The notes under the pieces are model-generated. The model saw only the letters and a program-made list of their open reading frames with translations. It was not told where the DNA came from and did no database searches. Made by a program: the position numbers and the translations under genes. A stretch of DNA of 23,580 bases from Dysgonomonas sp. UBA5412. GTDB lineage: Bacteria > Bacteroidota > Bacteroidia > Bacteroidales > Dysgonomonadaceae. Every line of letters begins with the position of its first letter. Within the stretch, counting starts at the first letter, position 1. Location: contig DHNQ01000001.1 of NCBI GenBank assembly GCA_002409595.1, positions 302,326 to 325,905 on the forward strand. Direction: 5' to 3'. Positions 17,158 through 23,580 of this stretch are shown here, piece by piece.

Positions 17158-18244
17158 GAGATAGAACTATTGCTGATAATGCTACTTTTTCTGCTATAGC
17201 AAATTCTTCTTTCAATTTGCACACAACTTCTTTAACGCTACTTATTTTCTGGACCAGATGAGCATTTATTCCGGCAAAAGCATATCCTTTTTTCATATCG
17301 CCTTTAGATGCATTGAATAATGCTTTCATTATACAATAGGGGCTCTTAGTATAGTCACAGGTTTTTATACAATGTACCGGACAGTTTTTAGGAACTTCTA
17401 ATCCTTCGGCAACACGTTTGAGAAATTCTCCTTTGATGGCACGCCCGGGCATACCTACAGGACTGTTGATTATCATTAAGTCGTCTTCTTCAGCTGTAAG
17501 ATAGACCTGCTTGAAGGCTTCTGAAGCATCACATTCCTCTGTAGTAACAAATATTGTTCCCATCTGTACAGCTGATGCTCCCATTTCGATAAAACGGTAT
17601 ATATCCCCTCCTGAAGATATCCCACCTGCGGCAATAACTGATATCGTTTTTATTTCTTTATATGAAGCTACCGTTTTTATAACTTCTGGAATTATTTGTT
17701 CAAGAGAATACTGCTCATCATCAAGTTGGTCTCTTTTAAATCCTAAATGCCCTCCGGCTTTTGGTCCCTCTACAACTATCGCATCCGGCAAATAACTGTA
17801 GTTATTATACCATTTCTCACAAATTATCTTTGCGGCACGGGCTGAGGAAACAATAGGCACTAATTTAGTTTTGCTATCGGCAGTTTGATAGGATGGTAAA
17901 TCCAACGGAAGTCCTGCACCTGCAAATATTATATCTGCTTTTTCAGCGATGGCGGTACGTGCCATATCTGCAAAATTAGATAAGGCAACCATTATATTGA
18001 CACCAATTATACCTTTTGTCTTTTCTCTGGCTAAACGCAATTCTTCTTTCAGTCCCCAAATACTATTCTTTATGAAATTTCCGTGACCTTTATGAATGAG
18101 GCCTAAACCAGCACATGATATAACACCTATACCTCCTTCATTAGCCATCGCCGATGCTAAACCGGATAAAGACACACCTACACCCATTCCACCTTGGACA
18201 ACCGGAAGTTTTACTTCCATATTCCCTATAAAAAATGATTTCAT
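17150..18244 (-). CDS. Nitronate monooxygenase / 2-nitropropane dioxygenase family flavoprotein
   Basis: A 364-residue FMN-binding TIM-barrel protein. The N-terminal QGGMGVGVS (17-25), EGPKAGGHLG with H166 at the family's catalytic-histidine position, AAGGIS (205-210) and MGT (228-230) are the expected FMN and active-site segments. A cluster of four cysteines (C288, C292, C296, C304) near the end is shared by many bacterial members and could bind metal or be redox active. The known family activity is oxidation of propionate-3-nitronate or alkyl nitronates. FabK-type enoyl-ACP reductases share the fold, so that activity cannot be excluded. It is the first gene of the unit, and its stop overlaps the alarmone-synthetase start by 8 bases. 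Confidence 0.88.
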   Translation of the reverse strand: MKSFFIGNMEVKLPVVQGGMGVGVSLSGLASAMANEGGIGVISCAGLGLIHKGHGNFIKNSIWGLKEELRLAREKTKGIIGVNIMVALSNFADMARTAIAEKADIIFAGAGLPLDLPSYQTADSKTKLVPIVSSARAAKIICEKWYNNYSYLPDAIVVEGPKAGGHLGFKRDQLDDEQYSLEQIIPEVIKTVASYKEIKTISVIAAGGISSGGDIYRFIEMGASAVQMGTIFVTTEECDASEAFKQVYLTAEEDDLMIINSPVGMPGRAIKGEFLKRVAEGLEVPKNCPVHCIKTCDYTKSPYCIMKALFNASKGDMKKGYAFAGINAHLVQKISSVKEVVCKLKEEFAIAEKVALSAIVLSHG

Positions 18245-18767
18245 CTTATTTACAAAAATGTGTCATGATCAACCGCATTATAGGCTCTCATAACTGATTA
18301 ATACTATAAACAAGCGAGTTGATTTTGTTGTCGATTTTGACGATGGGAAGATCCGCTAACAGAGGCGGAGCAAATCATTGTGAAGAAAAGATACAATAAA
18401 AACTATATTGTTAGACATGTAAGATACGGAAACAAATCGACTTATTTGTTGTTTTGTAATATCTTATTAAAATATTTTCGTTTTTTTATTTATAACTTTA
18501 GCATAAACATTGATATATTCGATCATTTTAGTAATACTCTCAACCTGAATCTCGCTGAAAGTAATAAAATTCTGAAATAATAAGGGAGCATATGAAAGTA
18601 TATATTCTTAGAAAACCCCAAAAGACATGCAGAATACCTTTTGAAGAAATGGAAATTGTATAGAAATGCTTGTTCATATACAACAGAATTCTTATCTATA
18701 GTTTGCGACCAACTTCTTCAAGTGAAAATTAGAAAAAAGTACAGAAAAAGAAACATTAGAATAAAGC
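18245..18767. other. Gene-free stretch between flavoprotein and right repeat
   Basis: About 520 AT-rich bases without a convincing gene. Open frames at 18380-18580 and 18641-18829 encode low-complexity Phe/Ile/Asn/Lys/Arg-rich sequence without domain features and are probably chance. The promoter of the flavoprotein unit must lie at the left edge but no clear TAnnTTTG box was found. Confidence 0.5.
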
Positions 18768-18858
18768 ATTTTATATCTTTGCAAAAGATAAGTCGCTCTT
18801 TGTATAGTGAGGAAATTAAGCATATCTAAGAACTAAGCTGGTTTCTAAATCGTTACCT
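18768..18858 (+). repeat. 91-bp direct repeat, right copy
   Basis: This copy aligns with 5053-5143 at 84 of 91 positions, same orientation, no gaps. It includes a perfect TATCTTTG (-7-like) inside the inverted repeat TATCTTTGCAAAAGATA. It ends only a few bases from the stop of the truncated integrase, whereas a normal attachment site would follow an intact integrase end. Confidence 0.85.
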
Positions 18859-18860
18859 AT

Positions 18861-19967
18861 TCAAAAACAAGAAGCAGGTAATGTGCTGGTTTGTAATCGA
18901 TAAGGTGTTTCATTGTGTCTTAAACAATGAAATGTGAGATTCTTCGTAATCTCTGTCAAATCAGCTATTTCCTTCAAGTATGCATTAACTTTCTGATTAG
19001 ATGGTACTGGAATTATATAACCAGTTTTCTTACAATATTCTTTTGTCTGGTATTTAACTATAATCTCCTCTGAAATAGGCATTAGTGGTACTTTAGATAA
19101 TACATTTGTTTTTCCTCTGTTAATAAATATCCAATTTTGCCCATCAACTCCCTTTACTATATTTTCTTTCCGAAGTTGCTTAATATCTATGTAAGCCAAA
19201 CCTGAATAGCAAGCCAGAACGAACGCATCCCGAATAATCGCTAATCGTTCTATAGAAATATCTTTTTCATGAATTCTTAATACTTCTTCTTCGGTAAGGT
19301 ATCCTCTTTCAACTGGCTCAATCTTACATGTGAATTTTCTGAATGGATCTTTATCCAGCCAATCATTTTTTACTGCAAGATTAACTATAGCTTTCAGATT
19401 TTTAAGATACTTCATACTGGTATTGTGATTGCATTTTCTTGTACGCTTAAAATATATTTCAAAGTCCGATATAAAGTCATAACTCAATTCTGTGATAAGA
19501 ATATCATCTTTCTTATATTTCTTCTTCAGAAAGGCTTCTATATGCCTCTTCGTGGTTTGATAACGTGTGAGTGTAGCATCCGCATAACCATTGTCGACCA
19601 AATTAGAAATGTTCTGAATATATTTGTCACATAACCATAACAGAGACTTATCTGTAGTTTTACGACCTCTCATCATGTCGGCTATTTTCTGAGGAGTGAT
19701 ATTTTCCGACCTATCAATCAGGTAATGATAACATTCTCTTGCCTTACTGCTGTAAGCATCTAATATGTTATTCACACTCTTAGCAATCGGGGTGTTTCCA
19801 ATAGGTCGTCCATTCTGCCATCTTTTTTCTTCGATCCATTCTTTTGTAGAGAATTCGATACGCTTACCATCTACTGTAATTCTCATATAGATAGGTAATT
19901 TACTTTCTTTGTCAGCTTTTTGTTTTTTGATAATAAAGCTTGTTCCAAATGTTTTTAGAGTTTCCAT
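18861..19967 (-). pseudogene. Tyrosine recombinase (integrase), C-terminally truncated
   Basis: A Bacteroidota-type integrase: arm-binding domain (about 1-95), core-binding SAM-like domain (about 105-215) and the beginning of the catalytic domain. The box I region reads CYSGLAYIDI, with Ala at the usual Arg position, a substitution common in this subgroup. RGKTNV would hold the beta-hairpin Lys, and H347-C-L-R350 is the HxxR box. After residue 351 the sequence becomes unrelated (17 residues to a stop at 18861). The last His/Trp and the nucleophilic Tyr are therefore missing, about 60 residues short of a full protein such as the one at 20578-21870. No single frameshift restores the expected TFAT continuation. 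It is presumably inactive as a recombinase. Confidence 0.8.
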
Positions 19968-20171
19968 TATACAAATCCGTTTAAATTAATACTTATAAAT
20001 TCATTCTGATATATTTTGATAATTTTCTAATTATCAACTAATTAAACTTAAGTATTATATCTAAAAAACAAGAATTGAACTATCAATTTATCAAGGTGTT
20101 AGCTTTTTCATCAGTATGAATTTCTAGTTGTTTTGAACTGCTTTATTATAGGATAGGTAAAAACACATCAA

Positions 20172-20276
20172 AAAAGGTCACCTATCTGATATAAAACAGT
20201 CCGTTTTCACTAAAAGCTAAACATTGTTAAACTTTTGTTTTATAGACTATTAAATACCTCCCAGGTGACCTTTTTA
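20172..20276. repeat. Long imperfect stem-loop with 13-bp terminal inverted repeats
   Basis: AAAAAGGTCACCT (20172-20184) and AGGTGACCTTTTT (20264-20276) are perfect inverted repeats. Inside, TATAAAACA (20191-20199) pairs perfectly with TGTTTTATA (20237-20245). The layout resembles a 105-bp miniature element or a recombination/transfer site. No target duplication could be demonstrated because the flanks are A/T runs. Confidence 0.6.
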
Positions 20277-20286
20277 ATTTTTTTAT

Positions 20287-20309
20287 CAGGTCACCTCAGA
20301 GGTCACCTG
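20287..20309. repeat. Tandem AGGTCACCT pair forming an imperfect palindrome
   Basis: AGGTCACCT occurs at 20288-20296 and 20300-20308, 12 bp apart. With flanking bases it forms a nearly self-complementary block (CAGGTCACCT...AGGTCACCTG). These two plus the copies at 20176-20184 and 20264-20272 (inverted) make four copies within 133 bases. Confidence 0.7.
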
Positions 20310-20353
20310 AAATATGTATTTAAACGTATTATTATGGATTGTCTAAAAAAGAA

Positions 20354-20386
20354 AAATCCGTATAAATCAGACGTTTATACGGATTT
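20354..20386 (-). terminator. Perfect 13-bp hairpin with T-run on the minus strand
   Basis: AAATCCGTATAAA / TTTATACGGATTT with a 7-base loop. Reading the minus strand, the stem is followed by TTCTTTTTT. This would be the terminator of a minus-strand transcript arriving from the right, namely the tRNA/tmRNA-like 3' end at 20409-20438. Confidence 0.8.
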
Positions 20387-20408
20387 GGATTCTTCTGAAT
20401 TCTAAATA

Positions 20409-20421
20409 GTGGAGCTGGAGG
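20409..20421 (-). other. Candidate attachment site: displaced 3' end of a tRNA or tmRNA gene
   Basis: On the minus strand this reads CCTCCAGCTCCAC, as at the 3' end of tmRNA and some tRNA genes (acceptor stem before CCA). GGGTTCA lies a little further upstream (minus strand) but the T-loop in between is disrupted. A full RNA gene cannot be folded here. The terminator on one side and an intact integrase 157 bases away on the other fit an integration into an RNA gene end. Confidence 0.4.
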
Positions 20422-20577
20422 ATCGGTCTCCTGAACCCTAATAAGTATTCATATACTATCAAAGTTTTGATTTATAATAAAATATGAAAATATTTTTTTG
20501 TTAAATTATTATTTAAAATCATTTCATATATCAAAAAATGGGTGTAATTTTGGGTGTAAATACAATCACACCCAACC

Positions 20578-21870
20578 ATGAATATTAAACGTAACATTAT
20601 TTTTTCATTAGAAAGCAGAAAGAAAAATGGTATTCCTGTTATTAAAAATGTTCCCATACGGATGAGAGTAGTCTATGCGGGTAATCGGATAGAGTTTTCG
20701 ACAGGCTATCGCATTGATGTTTCTAAATGGGATGAGAATGCCCAACGTGTAAAAAATAAATGTACTAACAAACTTAAACAAACCGCATCTGAAATTAATG
20801 CCGACTTGAATGAGTATAACACAACCATACAGAATATCTTTAAAGAATTTGAGGTCTTAGAGGTCGTACCCAATCCGGTAAAGATTAAAAATGCTTTTAA
20901 TCGGAAATATAAGAAAAATCAGGAAAAAGAAGAATCAAAAGAAAACACATCAACTATTACTTTCTTTTCAGCTTTTGATGAGTTCGTGAAAGAATGTGGT
21001 ACTCAAAACAATTGGACAGAATCTACCTATAAAAAATTCAAAACGGTCAAAAATCATCTTATGAGATTTGATGAGAATATCACATTTGAATCTTTAGATG
21101 AACCTCGACTAACTGAATATGTAAACTACCTAAGAAATAAGAAAGATTTTAGAAATAGCTCCATTGAAAAACAACTTAAATTCGTCAAATGGTTTTTACG
21201 ATGGTCTATCCGAAAGGGTTATAATGAAAATAATACTTTCGAGACATTTAAACCTAAACTGAAAACTACTCAAAAGAAAGTCATTTTTCTGACAGCAGAT
21301 GAGCTCACTAAGTTACGGGAGTATTCGGTTCCTGAAACAAAAAAGTATTTAGATAGAGTAAGGGATATATTTCTGTTTTGTTGCTTTACCGGATTAAGAT
21401 ATTCGGATGTATTTAATTTGAAGCGAACAGATATTAAAGATAACCATATTGAAGTTACAACTATAAAAACAGCAGACAGCTTAATTATAGAATTAAATAA
21501 TCACAGTAAAGCGATACTTGATAAATATAAGGACATCCATTTTGAGAACAATAAAGCCCTACCTGTAATCACGACCCAGAAAGTAAATGATTATTTGAAA
21601 GAATTAGGAGAACTAGTTGGAATAGACGAGCCTATAAGAGAAACTTATTATAAAGGGAATAAACGAATCGATGAGGTTACACCTAAATATGCTTTATTAA
21701 GTACCCATGCAGGTCGCAGAACTTTTATCTGTAATGCATTATCTTTGGGTATTCCTGCACAAGTTGTTATGAAATGGACAGGGCACAGCGATTATAAAGC
21801 AATGAAACCATATATAGATATTGCAGATGCAACCAAAGTCAATGCTATGGATAAATTCAATCAGTTATAA
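20578..21870 (+). CDS. Tyrosine recombinase / integrase, full length
   Basis: A 430-residue integrase that should catalyse excision and integration of the element extending to the right. It has an arm-binding domain at about 1-90, a core-binding domain at about 120-235, and a complete catalytic domain. Box I is TGLRYSD with R274, the beta-hairpin Lys is probably K297, HxxR is H377-A-G-R380, then H403 (TGHSD) and the nucleophile Y412 (KPYIDI). Unlike the neighbour at 18861-19967, every catalytic residue is present. The start is the ATG directly after the A/C-rich leader. It reads away from the candidate attachment site. Confidence 0.93.
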   Translation: MNIKRNIIFSLESRKKNGIPVIKNVPIRMRVVYAGNRIEFSTGYRIDVSKWDENAQRVKNKCTNKLKQTASEINADLNEYNTTIQNIFKEFEVLEVVPNPVKIKNAFNRKYKKNQEKEESKENTSTITFFSAFDEFVKECGTQNNWTESTYKKFKTVKNHLMRFDENITFESLDEPRLTEYVNYLRNKKDFRNSSIEKQLKFVKWFLRWSIRKGYNENNTFETFKPKLKTTQKKVIFLTADELTKLREYSVPETKKYLDRVRDIFLFCCFTGLRYSDVFNLKRTDIKDNHIEVTTIKTADSLIIELNNHSKAILDKYKDIHFENNKALPVITTQKVNDYLKELGELVGIDEPIRETYYKGNKRIDEVTPKYALLSTHAGRRTFICNALSLGIPAQVVMKWTGHSDYKAMKPYIDIADATKVNAMDKFNQL

Positions 21871-21880
21871 AAAAACAGAC

Positions 21881-21888
21881 TATCTTTG
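21881..21888 (+). promoter_or_regulatory. Predicted -7 box for the YhcG-like gene
   Basis: TATCTTTG matches TAnnTTTG exactly, 33 bases before the ATG at 21914 and just after the integrase stop. No clear TTTG -33 box was seen at the right spacing. Confidence 0.45.
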
Positions 21889-21913
21889 TATTACAATAAT
21901 TATCAATAACTAT

Positions 21914-22924
21914 ATGAGCGATAGAAATATAGAACTTCAGAAAGATTTTATTTCCGACATAAAGAAAATCATATCATCCTCAAGAGCATCTGCAATAAGA
22001 AGCATTGACTTTGAGCGAGTGAGAATGTATTGGAGATTAGGCGAACGTATTTTTGTCGAAGAGCAAGAAGGAAAAGAGCGTGCCGAATATGGAAGTTTTC
22101 TAATACGCAACCTTTCTGCAAGTATAGAACCTGAGTTCGGGAGTGGGTTTTCATATCGTCAATTAGCATTTTGTAGACAGTTCTATCGGACTTATCCAAT
22201 TATGAACACACTGCGTTCACAATTCAATTGGTCGCAATATCGCCTTTTGATTCAGATTGATAATGAAGACAAAAGAGAATATTATGAATTGGAATCCGCA
22301 AACAACGGATGGACAGGGCGTGAACTGGAAAGGCAAATAAATTCGGGCTTGTATGAAAGGTTATTGTTGAGTAATGATAAAGAATCGGTTTTAGCAGTTG
22401 CACGAAAACAAAGAACTCCTGAACTACCAACGGAAATCATAAAAGACCCGATGGTATTAGAGTTTTTAGGATTGAAGCGTGATGCCACATATTACGAAAA
22501 AGATTTGGAGGGTGCTTTAATAACCAATCTGCAATCGTTTCTTTTAGAGTTAGGCAATGGATTTTCATTTGTAGCACGCCAAAAGCGAATTTTACTGGAG
22601 GACGATGAATTCTTTATCGACTTGGTTTTTTATAATCGTTTATTGCGCTCTTTTGTGATTTTCGAAATAAAAACACATAAAATCACACATGCCGACATCG
22701 GACAACTACAAATGTATGTGAACTATTACGACAGAAACGAGAAGACGGCAGACGAGAATCCAACCATTGGAGTTTTGCTTTGTGCAGACAAGAATAATGC
22801 AGTAGTTAAATACTCTCTACCAGAGGAGAATAAAACAATAATGGCAAGTAAATACCAACTTTATTTGCCGACAGAGAAACAATTATTGACGGAATTAAAG
22901 CGAGAAATAAATGAATTAGAATAA
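21914..22924 (+). CDS. YhcG-family PDDEXK nuclease (DUF1016)
   Basis: A 336-residue protein with an N-terminal helical DUF1016 part (MYWRLGERIFVEEQEG..., YRQLAFCRQFY) and a C-terminal PDDEXK nuclease fold. Catalytic residues are D236 (FFIDLVFY) and E251-I-K253 (FEIK), followed by the conserved QLQMYVNYYD. Similar proteins occur next to integrases, restriction-modification loci and defence islands; their substrate is not settled. The frame extends back into the integrase gene (21821), but the ATG at 21914 follows a -7 box and starts the conserved sequence. It is 6 bases from the next gene, suggesting an operon. Confidence 0.9.
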   Translation: MSDRNIELQKDFISDIKKIISSSRASAIRSIDFERVRMYWRLGERIFVEEQEGKERAEYGSFLIRNLSASIEPEFGSGFSYRQLAFCRQFYRTYPIMNTLRSQFNWSQYRLLIQIDNEDKREYYELESANNGWTGRELERQINSGLYERLLLSNDKESVLAVARKQRTPELPTEIIKDPMVLEFLGLKRDATYYEKDLEGALITNLQSFLLELGNGFSFVARQKRILLEDDEFFIDLVFYNRLLRSFVIFEIKTHKITHADIGQLQMYVNYYDRNEKTADENPTIGVLLCADKNNAVVKYSLPEENKTIMASKYQLYLPTEKQLLTELKREINELE

Positions 22925-22930
22925 TCAATT

Positions 22931-23332
22931 ATGAAGAAATCGGTAATTTTGGAATACATAAAAGCTATCAACGAATCTGAAATTGACAAGTTATATTCGT
23001 TAATGGCTTCTAATTATATTTTTATTGATGCCCATGATAATAGGGTATCGGGTAGAGATGCAATGAAGCAATCATGGATTGAGTATTTCAAAATGTTCCC
23101 AGATTATCTAATAGAGATAGACGAAATTATGGAAGAAGATACTTTATTTGCTGTTTTTGGGTATGCCAGCGGCACATATAAAAATCTCAAAGACGAGAAT
23201 AATAGCAATTATTTCCGAGCTCCTGCTGCATGGAAAGTTGTCGTTGAAGATGGTCTTATAAAACATTGGCAAGTTTATGCAGATAACACTCATGCGATAG
23301 AAATCTATAACAGAAATGAGTCATTTCATTAA
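22931..23332 (+). CDS. SnoaL/NTF2-like protein
   Basis: A 133-residue cone-shaped NTF2-like fold protein, expected to bind a small molecule or act as an isomerase/hydrolase. The pattern is typical: a first helix (VILEYIKAINESEIDKLYSLMA), NYIFIDAHDNRVSGRDAMKQSW, then FPDYLIEIDEIMEEDTLFAVFGYASGTY and the final WKVVVEDGLIKHWQVYADN strand pair. The substrate cannot be told from the sequence. It starts 6 bases after the YhcG-like gene. It is probably cargo of the element. Confidence 0.85.
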   Translation: MKKSVILEYIKAINESEIDKLYSLMASNYIFIDAHDNRVSGRDAMKQSWIEYFKMFPDYLIEIDEIMEEDTLFAVFGYASGTYKNLKDENNSNYFRAPAAWKVVVEDGLIKHWQVYADNTHAIEIYNRNESFH

Positions 23333-23359
23333 GTAGAAAATATTAACCGAAATATTGTC

Positions 23360-23575
23360 ATGATAAACATAAGATTAGATAACGAAGCAGCAGAATGTAT
23401 AGAAAAGTGGGGATGGAAATATCACCACATAGGAATACCCACGACTGACATTTTACCTAATGAGAAATATATACCTCATTTGAAATTTTATGTTTCTGGA
23501 TTCCCAACAAGTCCTTACGGTATAGAATGGATGAGATTTGAAAAAGATAGCCCAATTCATGTATATAATAATTGA
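23360..23575 (+). CDS. Short VOC/glyoxalase-like protein, probably truncated
   Basis: A 71-residue protein with the opening part of a vicinal-oxygen-chelate-like domain: WGWKYHHIGIPTTD, KFYVSGFPTSPYGIEWMRF, then KDSPI. Related proteins I recall continue after this point for a further 60-80 residues with a second beta-alpha-beta unit. Here an unrelated HVYNN and a TGA end it five bases before the window edge. It may be a natural short form, a degraded gene or an assembly artefact. No function can be assigned with confidence. Confidence 0.6.
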   Translation: MINIRLDNEAAECIEKWGWKYHHIGIPTTDILPNEKYIPHLKFYVSGFPTSPYGIEWMRFEKDSPIHVYNN

Positions 23576-23580
23576 AAAAG

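Larger units (their letters stand above)
19968..20353. other. Gene-free stretch upstream of the truncated integrase
   Basis: The first 200 bases are AT-rich with no clear signal. From 20172 on there is a dense set of AGGTCACCT repeats, listed separately. No gene is visible. Confidence 0.55.

Noticed and set aside
18380..18580. 66-residue plus-strand open frame in the gap right of the flavoprotein
   Set aside because: It is rich in Phe/Ile/Asn/Tyr, has no domain pattern and no promoter or ribosome signal; it looks like chance in AT-rich DNA.
18641..18829. 62-residue basic open frame running into the right 91-bp repeat
   Set aside because: The composition is random-looking. The left repeat copy lacks the corresponding frame upstream, so there is no support for coding.
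20172..20308. CRISPR array from the AGGTCACCT repeats
   Set aside because: The repeats are only 9 bases, irregularly spaced and of mixed orientation, and no cas gene is present.
20389..20470. Complete tRNA or tmRNA gene next to the integrase
   Set aside because: Only the 3'-end-like 13-mer and a GGGTTCA are present. No cloverleaf, anticodon arm or tag frame could be built, so it is listed only as a possible attachment remnant.

Overview
The window looks like an AT-rich chromosome segment of a Bacteroidota bacterium, probably Bacteroidales. Support comes from several TAnnTTTG-type -7 promoter boxes, tyrosine recombinases of the Bacteroidota arm-domain type, an AraC regulator with a degenerate metal-binding N-terminus, an RRM RNA-binding protein, and weak Shine-Dalgarno signals. 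The genus cannot be fixed from the sequence; a Dysgonomonas-like organism is only a guess.

Layout. (1) Positions 1-1599 hold the 3' part of a BetT-like BCCT transporter, convergent with an arsenic operon. (2) Positions 1697-4834, minus strand, are arsR - GNAT - arsC - acr3 - arsM. They cover sensing, arsenate reduction by a thioredoxin-type ArsC, As(III) efflux and As(III) methylation. The promoter carries a TTCG-N8-CGAA operator, and a second match lies before arsC. (3) Positions 4868-5866 hold a 91-bp repeat copy, a probable integrase relic, a 44-residue lysine-rich gene and a symmetric array of four TTACATAA boxes with 21-bp pair spacing. (4) Positions 5867-14572 are one 2901-residue gene for a cyclic beta-1,2-glucan synthase (GT84, transglycosylation domain, GH94). 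(5) Positions 14656-18244, minus strand, hold an AraC regulator, an RRM protein, and a three-gene unit: nitronate-monooxygenase-like flavoprotein, RelA/SpoT-type synthetase without a hydrolase domain, and a 79-residue unknown. (6) Positions 18768-20440 hold the second 91-bp repeat copy, a truncated integrase, a cluster of AGGTCACCT repeats, and what looks like a displaced tRNA/tmRNA 3' end with its terminator. (7) Positions 20578-23575 carry an intact integrase, a YhcG-type PDDEXK nuclease, an SnoaL/NTF2-like protein and a short VOC-like protein. This looks like the left end of an integrated element running out of the window.

How it may work together. The arsenic genes are a self-contained detoxification operon. 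The glucan synthase has no visible partner pathway; its likely control region has the 21-bp direct-repeat geometry typical of AraC-family proteins, and an AraC gene lies immediately downstream in convergent orientation. The 13.7-kb stretch from the glucan synthase to the flavoprotein/alarmone unit lies between two related repeat-plus-integrase-relic junctions. It may therefore be an old island at an integration hot spot that was later hit by a second, intact element.
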